Assembly (NCBI RefSeq): GCF_003286085.1
Contig: NW_020825356.1
Location: 806,001-870,000 of the forward strand
DNA: 64,000 bases
From: Drosophila persimilis
Lineage: Eukaryota; Arthropoda; Insecta; Diptera; Drosophilidae
Reading direction: 5' to 3'
Made by a program: the position numbers and the translations under genes. Shown in pieces: positions 10,640 through 22,145 of this stretch (the first letter of the stretch is position 1; each line of letters begins with the position of its first letter). The notes below the pieces were generated by a model. It made no database searches. It was given only the letters and a program-made list of their open reading frames with translations, and had not been told where the DNA came from.

Positions 10640-11277
10640 ACTTTTATCCAAAAAGTCGTCGAATTTTATCGATTTTGCTTTCGTTTAAGCCTTCATACGG
10701 CAGGAGCCTCCACTTGCAGGAGGGCGGCGCGCCGAGTTTGGGGCACATTGAACAACTTTTCAAAAACACAAACAAAAAACTTCTGAGGTCTATAAAACCA
10801 TTGCCGGCGACGCTGAAGAAGTTTGAAAAAAAAATTGATAAAAAAAAAACACGAAAAACAACAAAAAGTGTGCGGAAACTTTTGCGACGCACTAAATGTT
10901 ATCATTTTTGCAGCATTCTCTGTTGTTTCTGTTGTTGTGTGGTTGGGTTGTTGCTCTCGGCAGCGTCTAAGTCACATAGAACACAAAATAGGCCAAGCTC
11001 CAGCCGACGCACACGCAACGGGCGGGCGGCCCACATCTTTAAAGTGGCAACACCAGGAGCAGCCGAAGCTTCGGCATCATCAGCAGTAGGCGGGTCACGC
11101 CCCCAACCTCACGCGATATCAAAAAGTTTGCAATTAGGTATTGTCAAAAGTTTGTTGTTGTTCTTGTTTTTGTTGTTGGGAACTTTGGCGACGGTTCGGC
11201 CTAATAATACTCGTAATATGGGGAACAAGGGCGGCGGCGGCGACGGCCTCACTCCGTAGGTCCTTAAAGCGAACGAA
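10640..11277 (+). promoter_or_regulatory. 5'UTR-like leader of candidate gene
   Basis: The sequence changes from AT-rich flank to a mixture of A-runs, CAACA/CAGCAG-like words, TTGTTGTT runs and GC-rich parts, which is the usual texture of fly 5' leaders. A TATAAAA lies at about 10,792-10,798, and DRE-like ATCGAT at about 10,669-10,674. I cannot fix the transcription start: no convincing initiator sits 30 bp downstream of the TATA-like box, and the leader may itself be spliced (a CATTTTTGCAG acceptor-like string ends near 10,914). The leader runs into the coding ATG at 11,278. The long open frame across this region is low-complexity and I do not call it coding. Confidence 0.4.
11218..11259 (+). 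CDS. uORF of 13 codons
   Basis: ATG at 11,218 opens MGNKGGGGDGLTP and stops at TAG 11,257-11,259, 18 bases before the candidate main ATG. It is in the same frame as that ATG, so its stop also sets the upper limit of the main coding frame. Placement this close upstream suggests it could lower or condition translation of the main frame. It matters only if the transcript is real. Confidence 0.3.
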   Translation: MGNKGGGGDGLTP

Positions 11278-11355
11278 ATGGAAATGGATCAGATGGTGAA
11301 GCAGCAAGAAGAGTCAGCTGATCTCAGTGGCAGCAGCTGTTCGGTGGAGAGTAAG
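11278..11355 (+). CDS. Candidate first coding exon, unidentified protein N-terminus
   Basis: ATG at 11,278 follows an in-frame TAG (11,257) and has a purine at -3 and G at +4. It opens 26 codons: start MEMDQMVKQQEESADLSGSS, then CSVESK. The exon ends in phase 0 at AAG|GTAAGT (donor bases 11,356-11,361), a full consensus donor. The codons are varied, with no repeat, and use common fly codons; translation continued past the donor runs directly into GGTTC pentamers and then a stop, as expected for an intron. The acidic, Gln/Ser-rich start resembles disordered N-termini of nuclear regulators, but I cannot name the gene. Met3 or Met6 are alternative starts. No downstream exon was assigned in the remaining 52 kb, which implies a very long first intron. 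Confidence 0.5.
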
Positions 11356-11364
11356 GTAAGTCAG

Positions 11365-11461
11365 GTTCGGTGGAGCTCGGTTCGGTTCGGTTCCGCTGCG
11401 CCTGAATGGAATGGAATGGAATGAAATGAGATGGAAAGGAAGGGTACGGTATGGAATGGAA
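11365..11461. repeat. GGTTC and GGAAT pentamer arrays just after the donor
   Basis: Within 10 bases of the donor there is a GGTTC/GGTTCG run to about 11,395, then an AATGG pentamer run at 11,404-11,461 with substitutions. The pentamers are imperfect and probably old slippage products. Confidence 0.85.
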
Positions 11462-12340
11462 TCTGATGGTAGGAGACGCTGGAGAGCGGCCAGACGAAAC
11501 TTTTGTCTCAAACAAAGTTTGCAGCCACTTCCAAAGAACCCAAAGTGCGATGGGAAAGGGCGGGGAATGGGGCCGATAAGAAGATGATAGAAGAGGTTGG
11601 AGCAATGGCTAAAGAAACAAAGAAGAAGAAAAAATAAAGCCTTTCACTTTTGTAAGTCTTTTTGTATGTATTAGGTACTTATGAAACGTAAATATATGCG
11701 TTGCTCCGGACGCTAAGCCATTCATAATTCTACCGATCTGCAGCCTACTTCAGCGCATTACCCTTACATAACATCACAAAACCTGCAAAACTTTATTCAA
11801 TTTAAGTTTACATATATTCGATGGCAAAATCCCACCTTACCTTATTGATCCTTTAGTATTCTTCAGCTCTGGCTGCCCCTTACTCAACCCTACCTCGTAC
11901 AAATGGCTGTGTCTTCGCTCTGGGGCTTCGATCACTCACTTCGCCCTCTGCTTTTGTCCCTATAGGGCATGATATAGAGGGAAGTGATTAGAAAGTCTTC
12001 GTGGCGTGGGCTGCTACTTCTTTTGTGGTTGTAAACTTGGCTGGGGTCAAAGTTCGACGACCTTCGCCGGTTTCTTGTTGTCGGCACTTTTTGTTATTTT
12101 GTATAAAATTTTGCTTAAAACTGGCATAAGTTTAAATTTTTCTTACCCAACTTTAGAACAAAGTTTCCGCTTTCTCTTTCTCCCTATTGCGCGCTCTCTC
12201 TCTCGTGCTCGCTTCCCTTATTCTTCTCTCACTTGCTCTCACTGAGAAAGTCACTCAAGTTGTTTGAGTAGGATTGGAGGAGGGTGGAGACTTGGAAGGG
12301 GTTTTTGGCACGCCTTAAAGTTTAGTGGCTGGCCGTCGCC

Positions 12341-12414
12341 GTCCTCGCCGCTGTCTCCGTCGCCATAGCCGTTGCCGTCGCAGTCGCAGTCGCCGTCGCC
12401 GTCGCCGTCGCCGC
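12341..12414. repeat. GTCGCC hexamer array
   Basis: Imperfect units at the left (with CTC, ATA and TTG variants) become perfect towards the right. The same hexamer reappears at 50,457-50,492, and related CGCCTT units at 24.9 kb, without shared flanks. Confidence 0.9.
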
Positions 12415-12718
12415 TTGCGCAATACGCAAAGTTCTTTGGGATTTTTCTTTTACAGTTACTTTTCAGTGTCAAGGTCATTCCAGAAGTTTTGTTGTTGTTG
12501 CAGTTGCTCATTAAATGCGTAGAAAAAAGAAAATCCCAAAAGATAGCGAGAAAGCGAGCGAGTGAGAAGGGAGATGAACTGTGTGTTAGCGACGAAGAAA
12601 GCGGAAACTTTGTTGGTGCACGGATCAAGGTCACCAGAGGCATTATAAACCGATTCTCTTTCAACTTCTTCAGCACCAACTTTCTCACAAAGCTTCTCCC
12701 GAATGAGAATATTACACC

Positions 12719-12720
<2 letters not shown>

Positions 12721-12749
<29 letters not shown>
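12721..12749. repeat. (GA)14 microsatellite
   Basis: Perfect GA tract, a potential GAGA-factor binding site cluster, with more GAGAG words up to 12,772. Confidence 0.95.
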
Positions 12750-12752
<3 letters not shown>

Positions 12753-13944
12753 AATAGAGAGCGACAGAGAGGTGAGGCGGAAAAGGGATGAAAATATACA
12801 TAGTTATATCAAATATTGATACTCCTAAAATAATTCCAAAAAATATGGGCTTACCTCAGAACAAAATCTTGAAAATATTACAAAAAAATAAAGTCTTGAA
12901 AACAAAAAAAATTAAATTTATTTCGTTTGTGATCTGCGGCGGTTCTGCGGCTGTTGCATAGTGTTATTTTGTTTAAGATATTTTAAAACAATTAAGACCG
13001 GTTTCAGCCAACATCGAGCAAGTTTGAATCTAGTTATACATACTCGTATAAGCCGGAAACGATGTGAATACATCGTTGGGATGTCATGGTATTGAGAAGA
13101 CCAGGCTCGGTTTTGGTTAAATTTCGGTACGCAAAAGAATCTGGTTATTCCAGTGCCATTCCTAAAATCCCATTATTAAGCCCATTTCGAATCGCAGTCC
13201 CATTCCAATCCAGAGTGACAAAAGAGAACTCTTTGTGCCACTCGAAAAGAGCACCAAAGATTAGCTGTTGAAACAAAGACCGCCGTCTCTAGGCCACCCT
13301 CCAGCTCTATGTCCTGCGTACGGAGTCCCAAGTCCTGAGTCCCGCTATGCATCACTCAACAAGTTCAATTTGCCCCAAGAGCAGCGGCAGCAACAACAAT
13401 TGTGCGGCAACATAATCAAGAGGAGATTATGTAATTAGTCTGCAGCTGATTGATGAGTCCTGGCAGCTGTGAGCCGAAAGTGTCCTCGGTACGGCAAATC
13501 CGTAGGCAATCAGGCTCGTCGGACCTCTTGCGATAAAATTTAAATATATATCCAGCCCACCCACCACCAGTACTAGCTGCCAACGTTCATTTTGCGGACG
13601 GTAAACAAACAAATAAAAACAAGATTTCCCCCCAGTCCCATCCAGGACGCTTGGGCCTTGGACCTTGTCCCACTCTCACTCCCAGTCAATGGTCCTTGTC
13701 CCTGGCTCATCAGCATGGCATCAACCACCAACGGCGCTGCTGATGAGCGGCTGCAGGAGCAGGGGTGATTCAGGGGCAGGTGGGGCATCCACAGCTCATC
13801 CACTTGTCTGCTTATGGCCAGTAAAATGTCACAAAGGCAAAGCCCGGCCCGGCCCGGCCCGGCCTCGGCCCCAGCTCCCACTCCCAATCCCAATCCCAAT
13901 CCCGACTCCCCACTTTCTGTGCCTTTGTGTCCGGTAAAACTTTA

Positions 13945-13968
13945 TTAAGGATATGCAAATATCCTTAA
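13945..13968. promoter_or_regulatory. POU octamer inside a perfect inverted repeat
   Basis: TTAAGGATAT, a GCAA spacer and ATATCCTTAA form a perfect 10-bp inverted repeat. Its centre contains ATGCAAAT (13,953-13,960), the exact octamer bound by POU-domain factors. The dyad gives two mirrored AAGGATAT arms, so it could bind a dimer. Function is inference. Confidence 0.35.
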
Positions 13969-16720
13969 TTCGAAAATGATTTTTAATAGGATCGAATGGA
14001 ATTAGTTTATTACTTTTAATGAATTTTTTATGTCGCCAGAACAGCACATCGGCCAGCGCTCAGGGCTCTGTGAAGTAAGCCCTGGTCCAAGAGTCCTGCT
14101 TCCTTCGGGGTCCTGCGGACTCATCCTTTTTGGCTTTTGTTGCGCATGAATATAATGGATTTCATTTGCTCAAAGCAGAGGATGGGGCTGGGACTGAATT
14201 TGGGCCTGGGTGGATGTGGATACCCTCTAAAAGCCAATCACGTGGTTTTAGCTGGGAAATCACACAACGGAAAAAATAAAAATAAAAATAAAGAAGAGGA
14301 GAACTTGAGAAGGAGAAAAGGCAAGGGCAAGGACAACTTTGGGTCGAGCCGTGTCCAAGCAAGACTAATGGTCGGTCTCTTGACCCACTCCAGAGCCCAG
14401 CCACCCAGCCACCCATCCACTCACCCCACACCTCCTCATCCAACTAATTTGCTTGCAGATGATTTATTGATTTAAAGAGTGGTACGAGTGGTCGACTCGC
14501 CCACCGCCATCGCATCTCATCCTGTGCCTGCTCCTGGCTATCGCCCTGCTTCTGGCTTTGTTTATTTTTCTATTTTTTATTTTTTGTGTATATTTTTCTT
14601 TGGGAAGGCAGCTAATTGATTTTCCCTGCCAGCTAATTTCCAGCCAAAAGAGTTTTCCTCCCTCTCATTTGTGGTAATTAAAATTTTTGTCGTAAATCGA
14701 ATGTCTATCGAATCGTCGGTCTCGGGCTTTAAGCCAAATTACGCCAGGACCTTAAGGGAAAACTGAAGAATGTTCCTGAATCGAACTGAGAGCAATCAAG
14801 GATAATTCAAACAGATGCTTGAAGAGACGCTCAACGGGAATCTCGGTGAGAAACCTTAAGAGAGATACAATGAAATGTTGAAGGAAACCTAATGAATAAA
14901 GGCGGAGATCATTGGGAAACAAGAATCTCAAATCTTATAGAAAAATGCTGGGACTCACAAGATTTCTTACTTTGCAGATACGAAAGGATTTTGAAAAATA
15001 AATTGTAATAAGGGATCGCACGGGGACGGTAGTGGAGGTCTTTCAAGCCTCGTACATATGGCAGGTCGTTATCAGACGAGTACTTTCCATGTTAATGGCC
15101 AGGGGATAGCCTTTCTTCATCCAATTGGGGTAGAGAGTAAATAGCATAGGCTAATTATCCTCCGGCATACCCTAAAAGGACCCTACATACCCTGGACCCA
15201 AAAGAATAACGAGAAGAATGGAAGCCTTTGAATAAGGAGGGCCACTTCTTAAATCATTTCCACGTTTAATCCGTGCAACTAGCGTGCAAGAGGCTCTTGA
15301 GTGATCATTGTTCTGAGGTAAAATGTTCTTCGTAAAACACTGGTTCTATTTATTTTGGAATTTTGAATGAAAATGCAATTACAAATTTGGGGTTCAGTCA
15401 CAGGAATAGTGCAAATTGAAAGCATAATGTTTTTCTGGACCTTTGTGTGAGATCTATTACAAGTTCTTTGTCTTTAGCTTCGATCCTGAAATTGAGAAAC
15501 TTCATGTGGTATGTCCTTCCCTTTTTTTTTGTTATTTTCTTTAGCTTTTCCTTTTTCTTCTTCTCAGCTTGAACAAAGATAAGTGTTGAAAATTAGAAAG
15601 AAATATAGCTTTAACTGGCAAATGCGGATCGATGGTTCGTTGGTTATAATGACAATACGTAGCATATCTGTTTCGAAGTCATTATCCATGATTTTGCCAC
15701 TTGAAAATTCATTCCAAGGCCATGGCCCGCTGTTCCATCTATTGCTAGTGCTGTTCTGGCATTGAAAGTTTCCGTTTCCAAGAAAATAATGATTAATATA
15801 GTGGTTGGGTGGTTGGGTGGTTGAGGCTAGAGTTCAAATAGGGGTTTTACCATTCGTAGTCACAAATTGTTGGCTCATTTCGATAATGGGTAAAGCCCCA
15901 ACCCCACGGGCTATTCTGTTGATTTTCAAAATTCATTTGAAGAAATTACAAAATTTATTATGCCTGGGCCAGGGCCGAAGTGAAATTTGTCAAACTGAAA
16001 TGTGGCCAAGTCCAAGTTGGCCCAAACGTTGGGTCGAACGTGCGGCCGGCTCCTTATTGTTGTTGCTTGTGTTGTCAAGCAACTGCCGCTGTCCGCAAAA
16101 ACCCAAACACGTATTTTCAATTATTTCCGTGCCAACGTCAACGTTGAGGTAGACACTGCCACGTAGCCAGCTGCGATAGCCCAGTGCTGGCTCCGTCCTG
16201 TCCCCTGCCCCAGAAGAATTACCAGAGCCCGAACCCGAACCCGAACCACCCATCCACCCATCCACCCATCCACTGAACCACCCAGTCACTCTGCAACCAT
16301 GTTGTTGCTGTTGCATTTGGAGCTCATGGAGTTTCCTAGATATCGACGAGGGGAAGGCGGCTGTGGGAAAGCTTTCAGGGCTTATGATAATTTCGTATGC
16401 AAGACATATTTGGCTGGGCCAGAAACAAAAGCCAACACGCCATATTCTGGTAGCTCCATCTCCTGATTTCCCCGTCGGTTTTTCCATTTTATCGCCTTTG
16501 CCAGCCAACGTCTTCGTCGTGTCCTGGGCCGTGTCATCGTCTTGTCGTCCTGCTCAGAATTTAGTCATTGCAATCTACTTAATCATTTTTGAGGAGGATA
16601 GCAGAAGCAAGACTCTGACTACTACAGGGGAATGGGGATCCAGCCAGGTCCATGTGGCATTCGTAATTTGGTAACTGCAACTCCGTGAGCCCGACCTAGG
16701 ACAGACCCAGGGCCGGGACA
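13969..16720. other. Intronic sequence, little structure
   Basis: No gene seen. Contains AAATA-type A-rich units near 14,270-14,292, unique AT-rich sequence from 14.7 to 15.9 kb, a GAACCC hexamer run at 16,225-16,247 directly joined to CATCCACC octamers up to about 16,272. The 172-codon minus frame here owes much of its length to these repeats. Confidence 0.6.
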
Positions 16721-16856
16721 GGACCAGGACAGTTGCCGGGGAAATTCCTTAATTGTTCCGGTTAGCCGCACAATCCATTCTGTGCATTTTACATTTCAAC
16801 CTCAGCATCTACGACAGTAGGCAAGCCCAGGTGCCACTGACACTCCTGGCACTCCA

Positions 16857-16892
16857 TCCTCCTCCTCCTCCTCCTCCTCCTCCTCCTCCTCC
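16857..16892. repeat. (CCT)12 trinucleotide array
   Basis: Twelve uninterrupted CCT/TCC units. Translated it yields polyproline on one strand and polyglutamate on the other, which explains the open frames here. I see no coding context. Confidence 0.95.
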
Positions 16893-17029
16893 ACCTCAAC
16901 ATAGTTTTGTTCGTGTCCCTCTGGGCAGCCAGGAGAGTGAGAGGAAGAGAGAGCTGGAAAACTGGGGGCTAAAGGTAAACCACAGAAATACAAATCAAAT
17001 TTTGTTGTGCGGCCAAAAAGCGTTTGCCA

Positions 17030-17063
17030 CGCTCCCCGCTCCCCGCTCCCCGCTGCCCGCTGC
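17030..17063. repeat. GCTCCCC heptamer array
   Basis: Three to four units, the last degenerate (GCTGCCC). Confidence 0.85.
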
Positions 17064-17819
17064 TCCTGATTCTGATTTTACTCCCGGTCCAGCTGTCTCG
17101 CGTGCTTCTTGTCCCCTCCTCATCCTCATCCTGGTACCGACCAGGACACCATCCTGGAGCTGTTCCTTCTTGGTTGGGCTTGGTGTCAAGAGCGCGTTTT
17201 TCCCGTAAAGGGCACTGGGAGTCGACTAGGTGAGACGTTGGAAAAGCATCGAAAAAAAAGAGCTCTATGCATTTCTGTGACTGTATTTAGAATCCATATA
17301 TAAACACATATCTGTGCTTTTCGGCTGCGATGTATTTAAGTTGGTTTTCCACATATAATCTACAGGCATCTATAATGAATTAATGGACTTGCATTACTTG
17401 TGTTTTCTCTCCATTTATCCATATCATTATCCACATATATCCATATTATTACGTCTAAAGCCCATTGTGTTACGGTGTTACTGAATAACCAGCGATGAAG
17501 TCGCATGTATTGATCAACTCTCTATATATCCAAAGCTATATCCCGGCTTCACGCTGAGTGTCGAATTCGTGTATCAATTTTCTTAGTTTCAGTTTGTTAG
17601 ACTTGTTTTTCTGCATTTTGCACATATGATTATAGAAGTATGGGATGGGTTGCTGGATGGCTGCAATAACTAACTACTTCCTTACATAATCCTTCCGTTC
17701 TGTATTCTGTAGGATATATTTCGAGCTCTTGCATTTGAAATCCCATTTGGCTGCTGCTGCAAAGGTGATTGGGCAGGTACGCTCACACATATACCAGATA
17801 CGAGCACACGCAAAGATAA

Positions 17820-17876
17820 ATTTCGTATCTGATGGGTGTTGAAGATTCATTTCGTATGTGATGGGTATTGAGGGGT
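17820..17876. repeat. 29-bp direct duplication
   Basis: ATTTCGTATCTGATGGGTGT at 17,820 is repeated at 17,849 with two changes inside it; the unit is about 29 bp. A GGCGGAT heptamer array follows at about 17,906-17,936. Confidence 0.8.
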
Positions 17877-18117
17877 AAGATATGTTAAGGAATCGAGGTG
17901 ACTGGCAGATGGCGGATGGCGGATGGCGGATGGCGGCAGCGTTGTCCCCGCCTGCAGCTAACCGAAAACTGACAGCGACTGACTAGCGCACTGACAGCTG
18001 CCACCCGCAGATCCCCAAACCCGCAAACGGGAAATGCCAAAATCGTGGCTGAGGGGCAGAGAGATGCTGTACCGTTTATGGTGAGGGTTTGGGGCATACC
18101 CCCATCGACAGCGCGGC

Positions 18118-18124
18118 TATAAAA
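18118..18124 (+). promoter_or_regulatory. TATA box, candidate core promoter
   Basis: GCGGCTATAAAACC matches a strong fly TATA box in a GC-rich setting. About 30 bp downstream is GCGCATTCGG, a poor but possible initiator. The first ATG after it (18,253) opens only 22 codons (MPFQALLSAKILWVAVYVSL and AF), so the transcript, if any, could be a non-coding first exon or a tiny hydrophobic peptide. No EST or cap data can be consulted. Confidence 0.25.
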
Positions 18125-18745
18125 CCTCAACCTTAATTGTGCTGCGCGCATTCGGCGGTTAGTTTTACGCAATTCAATTTGGCTGCAAGTGCTCTCGCAG
18201 TCCCGAAATTTATGCAAGACGACAGGCCAGAAAGGAAGGGGTTTCTGAGGGGATGCCTTTCCAAGCGCTTTTAAGTGCTAAGATCTTATGGGTGGCTGTG
18301 TATGTTAGTTTGGCATTTTAAAGCTCTTGTTTGGCTCATAATTAAAGAAGCCGTCTCCTTCTTGTTCTCTCTGTGGCCTCTGGCTGTGGAAAATGTTGCC
18401 GGATCCGAGGTTGGCCAACAGTTGCGAGAAGAAAAAGGTCAGATAACTGGAAAATAATATTAAAAACGAGTGAAAAGACGCTGAGACTGAGGCGAACTCG
18501 GATGGGGCCAGCAGTTGGGTCTATCCCTCAGGGAAACTCCTTTTCCATAACCAACTCTTCTCCCGCCCCACTCCTGGTACTAAGACTGGACTCGACCAGG
18601 ATCTGGCCTATCCACAAATGAATTAAATTTCAGTTTTATTATTAAATTAACTTGGCATGAACACCTAAAGATCCAACAACAGAAAATTTTAACCCCATCA
18701 ACGGCAGGAAGGAGGCGGACACTGGGTTTGGTTTAGGGGGTTGGG

Positions 18746-18788
18746 GTGGTGTGGGCTGGTGTGGGCTGGTGTGGGCTGGTGTGGGGTT
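18746..18788. repeat. GGTGTGGGCT decamer array
   Basis: Four units of a 10-mer, almost perfect. G-rich on the plus strand and able in principle to fold as a G-quadruplex. Confidence 0.9.
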
Positions 18789-21700
18789 GGTTCTTTGGTG
18801 GTAGCTGAAATGAATTTTCCAGTCTCGAAACTCAACTCGACTCAGCTCGTCTCATCTCCTGGCTCGCTCAGCTGTAAAGTGGAATGAAATGTAAATTTTT
18901 AATAAGCGTTTTCGCTAATGGCTATTTAAAACTTCGAATCCTCTCATGCCCAACCCCCCAGCACCTTGAGGCGCTGTTAGAGGGGAGGTCTGGGTCGGGG
19001 GTGGATATCGACGGATTCGACAGGACCAAAACCACGTCCAGGACCGGCAGCAAGAACATTTTCGGTAGCCAGCCAAACAGCAGCATGGAAAAACTATAAG
19101 AAAAACCCAATTTTCCCATTTGCCTTCAGCTTTTGCTCAATTGAAAAACTGTTGAAATCATAGAGCAAATGAGCGCAGAGGGGCTTTCAGAAGGGGTACA
19201 GAGAGGTGCGGTATCCTAGCAAGGGTTGCTGCTGCCGGCCATCCAGCACGATCCACTGTCCACTCCGTCAAATGCGTGCGAACAATGGCCCTGAAGAATC
19301 CATTCAGAAAGTGCAGCTCAGGGCCGCTGGTGGGGTGGCAAATAGGGGCTAGAGCAAAGTGATGAAATATGAATGGAAAATTAGGTGCTGGAGATTTATC
19401 AATGCATAGAGTCGAGAGACCAGAAACTACCCGGAGTGGCATTAAATAGTTTCACAATAACTTTTGAAAAATTTAAGAAGTTTGGGTGCAAACTAGTCAA
19501 TTCTCAAATGGTGGACTCATTGTATAAAATCTAAGCTTCATTCGGTAATTAATTAGTTATGGTTGCTATATTTTTGTAATTTTGAAGCATGTAGTGTTGT
19601 GAGGGAATGCTGAATTAAATGGAAATTCAGAAATAGTACAGCAGAAAATACAAGCGGCTGCACGCACTTAAATCGGGTTGCGTAGGGGAATATAGAATTC
19701 CAAAAACCATAATATTTGTAATGGAGTTCGATATCTATCAGATACATACATACATAAATATTTGTATATTTTTTTAATTTTCTGGACGTTAATATGCAAT
19801 GTCGCATCTTTCAAGTGGCGATGCAACTACTGCTCAATCAAGTGGCCCGTGTGACACCAGCAGAAGGCTGTTACGCGCGGATCCCAGGCAAAGCGCAGCC
19901 CATCTCCCGCCCAAGCGACCGAGGAGCGCTGCCGCATGCCGCATGCCGCGTGACGCGTTAACCGAATCGAGCGCGAATTCTCCTAGGCTTCTGAAATGGA
20001 GAAAGTAATTAGTTAATTTCTGTTGCTATGATCTGTCTTCCTTTATCGTGATTTTGTTTCATTTGGGTTACTTTTATTTTATTAAGTTGTTTCGTTGATG
20101 AAACCAGTTTCAACTTCAACTTTCATTAGATAGTTATCAACGCATTTCCCTCTTTCCGATATCGTTTTGTTCCATCTAACTCCTTGAAGCCCTACACCTT
20201 TCCTTGGTATGCTTTACTGTACTTTAGTTTTTCAATTTCTCTCCCTCTTCTAGCCAAAATATGGTTCCTGTCTCATCTGCTTCCAATTTGGAGTGCTGGC
20301 CATAAGTGGGGGGTATTATCTCATCTCATTTCTGTATTTGCAAGCTCATTTTCGAGAGGCTGCCTCCCCGGGCAGGGTTCGGGCGCTAGCCCCTGCTCCG
20401 CTGATTTGCTGTTGACTCTGCTCTTGGATAATTTTAAATCTTTGGCAAGATTTTTCATCATTTATCATTTCATCGAAAGCCAAACTCAAAATGACTGACA
20501 ACGAGCTGATGCTGATGCCGGAAGTGGCTGCTGGTTGGGGCCGCTGGGATGGGAGTGTGGGGTGTGGCTCTTCCTGGCTTATTTGTGGTTGGGCTGTGGC
20601 AGCCCGCTGTGCGATGACTGACGACTGAAGGAATCGTCAAAGCAGGAGCAGGAGTATGAGCAGGAGTGCGACTAGGTCTAGCACGATTATACGAAAAAAA
20701 TGTCGCGCGTATGCTACGAAGAGCAACAGAGATAGAAAGACATCGAGAGGTGGAGATGGAGATGGAGTGGTGCACAACAGTGAGATAAATTACCAAACAC
20801 TTAAGTTGGATTTTCAAGATTTTTATCGCCCGGGCCATGGATTAAGTGACTACGCCCCGACATCTCCCATTGTCGGCCTGCTTTGGCTGAGGGTACGGGT
20901 CTGGGCCCGGGTCCGGGTCCGGGTCCGGGTCCAGGTCTGCGTTCAGGTTCAGGTTGCGGTTCAGATTCCGTTTGGAGATTCCCGCTGCTCATTTGACTTC
21001 CGCCAGAGAGAGAGGAGAGCTGGGGACTGGGGACTGGGGGAAAAGTGAAAAATGTGCCAATTCATTTGGTTTAAATTAGCGACCTCCGTCAAAGGCGCGC
21101 AACAGAGACAGACACACTCGTTCAGCAGCAGCAACAGTCTGTTTCGTTATAAATCTGTTTTGCTGTTTCTGTTTCTGTTGCTGTTGCTGTTGCTGTAAAT
21201 GTTGTTGCGGGGTCGCGGCGACGCGGCGTGATAACGGAGCCAAATGCCCGGTTTTTGATTAATGCGCCCGGATAAGCGCGATAAATTTCATTAAAAATTG
21301 CACGGCAATTCATAAAAACCATCTACGAAATGAGTTGCAAATTATTTATTCAGCCACTGGGATTGGGTGCAGTGGGGGTCTAATTGAGGAGAAGATCTAT
21401 ACATATAGTATGTGTACACTGTGCATATAAATATATATATGCATCGCATATTCTTCTATTTCTTCGCTTATAGATATCATAACATCGAATGTTACAAATG
21501 TGTACCGAACAGCACTTATCTGGGCGTTAACCAGTAAATGCGAAGGTGCGAAAACGGGATATTTTGGCTGAAAACGCGTAAGGTAAGGTAAGTGAAAACC
21601 GGAGACTGCTTGAATGGCTCGTTTTCTTCTTATTTCTTGATATATGTTAGTTCCAAGATTTATATCTCAAGGAGTAAAATTGTAATACATAAGAATACAA

Positions 21701-22120
21701 ATTAAAAAAAGTTTGGAAGAATCTACAGCCATGATCCGGTTTTCGAAAAATTTGTACAAGTTTAAATCTATGTGCTCCGGTTTTTGCAACGTTTTGCTAC
21801 CGATAGTGTTTAGTTCCCAAATCTGTTTTTCTTTTGGAAATCGAAATATTTTGTTAAATAAAGTTTCGATGTGGCAATCGCATTATAGGAATCCAAAAGA
21901 AAACAAAGAATTCGTGAATTAAAAAACTAACGACATATATAACCGATACCAATCGGTTTTAAATCTTAAGAATCTTACGAAAACCAACGCAACTATTTGG
22001 GATTTGTGATAACCAGAACATGGCTGATACTGATACATTCGAAGATATAGTCGGGATATTGATCAGAAAGGTGCGAAATTGCAAAAGGTATTTCGTCTTT
22101 CAAGCTCGTATAACCTCTAT
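18789..22120. other. Intronic sequence with short repeats and a possible enhancer block
   Basis: No gene seen. Contains GGGTCC units at 20,905-20,932, TTGCTG/TTTCTG units at 21,163-21,196, GGAGAT units near 20,750-20,767 and an AT-rich, homeodomain-word-rich block at 21,255-21,355. Long open frames at 20.5-21.0 kb translate the GGGTCC array as Arg-Val pairs on one strand and Pro-Gly/Pro-Glu on the other. Confidence 0.6.
21255..21355. promoter_or_regulatory. Candidate cis-regulatory block
   Basis: TTTTTGATTAATGCGC, GATAAATTTCATTAAAAATTG, GGCAATTCATAAAAACC and CAAATTATTTATTC lie within 100 bp with no simple repeat character. The density of TAAT/ATTA and Hox-type TTTAT/ATAAA words suggests a fly enhancer. 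Inference only. Confidence 0.2.
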
Positions 22121-22145
22121 TTACTGGACAATCCCTTGCCTGGGC

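Larger units (their letters stand above)
11462..13940. other. Intronic sequence, repeats only
   Basis: No gene seen. It contains a GTCGCC hexamer array at 12,341-12,414, a GA tract of about 14 units at 12,721-12,749, GGCCC pentamers at about 13,843-13,864 and a CCCAAT hexamer run at 13,880-13,902. An AT-rich stretch lies at 12.8-13.0 kb. Confidence 0.6.

Noticed and set aside
10675-11259. 194-codon frame across the leader
   Set aside because: Low-complexity translation of A-runs and CAG/TTG words; better explained as 5'UTR ending in the uORF.
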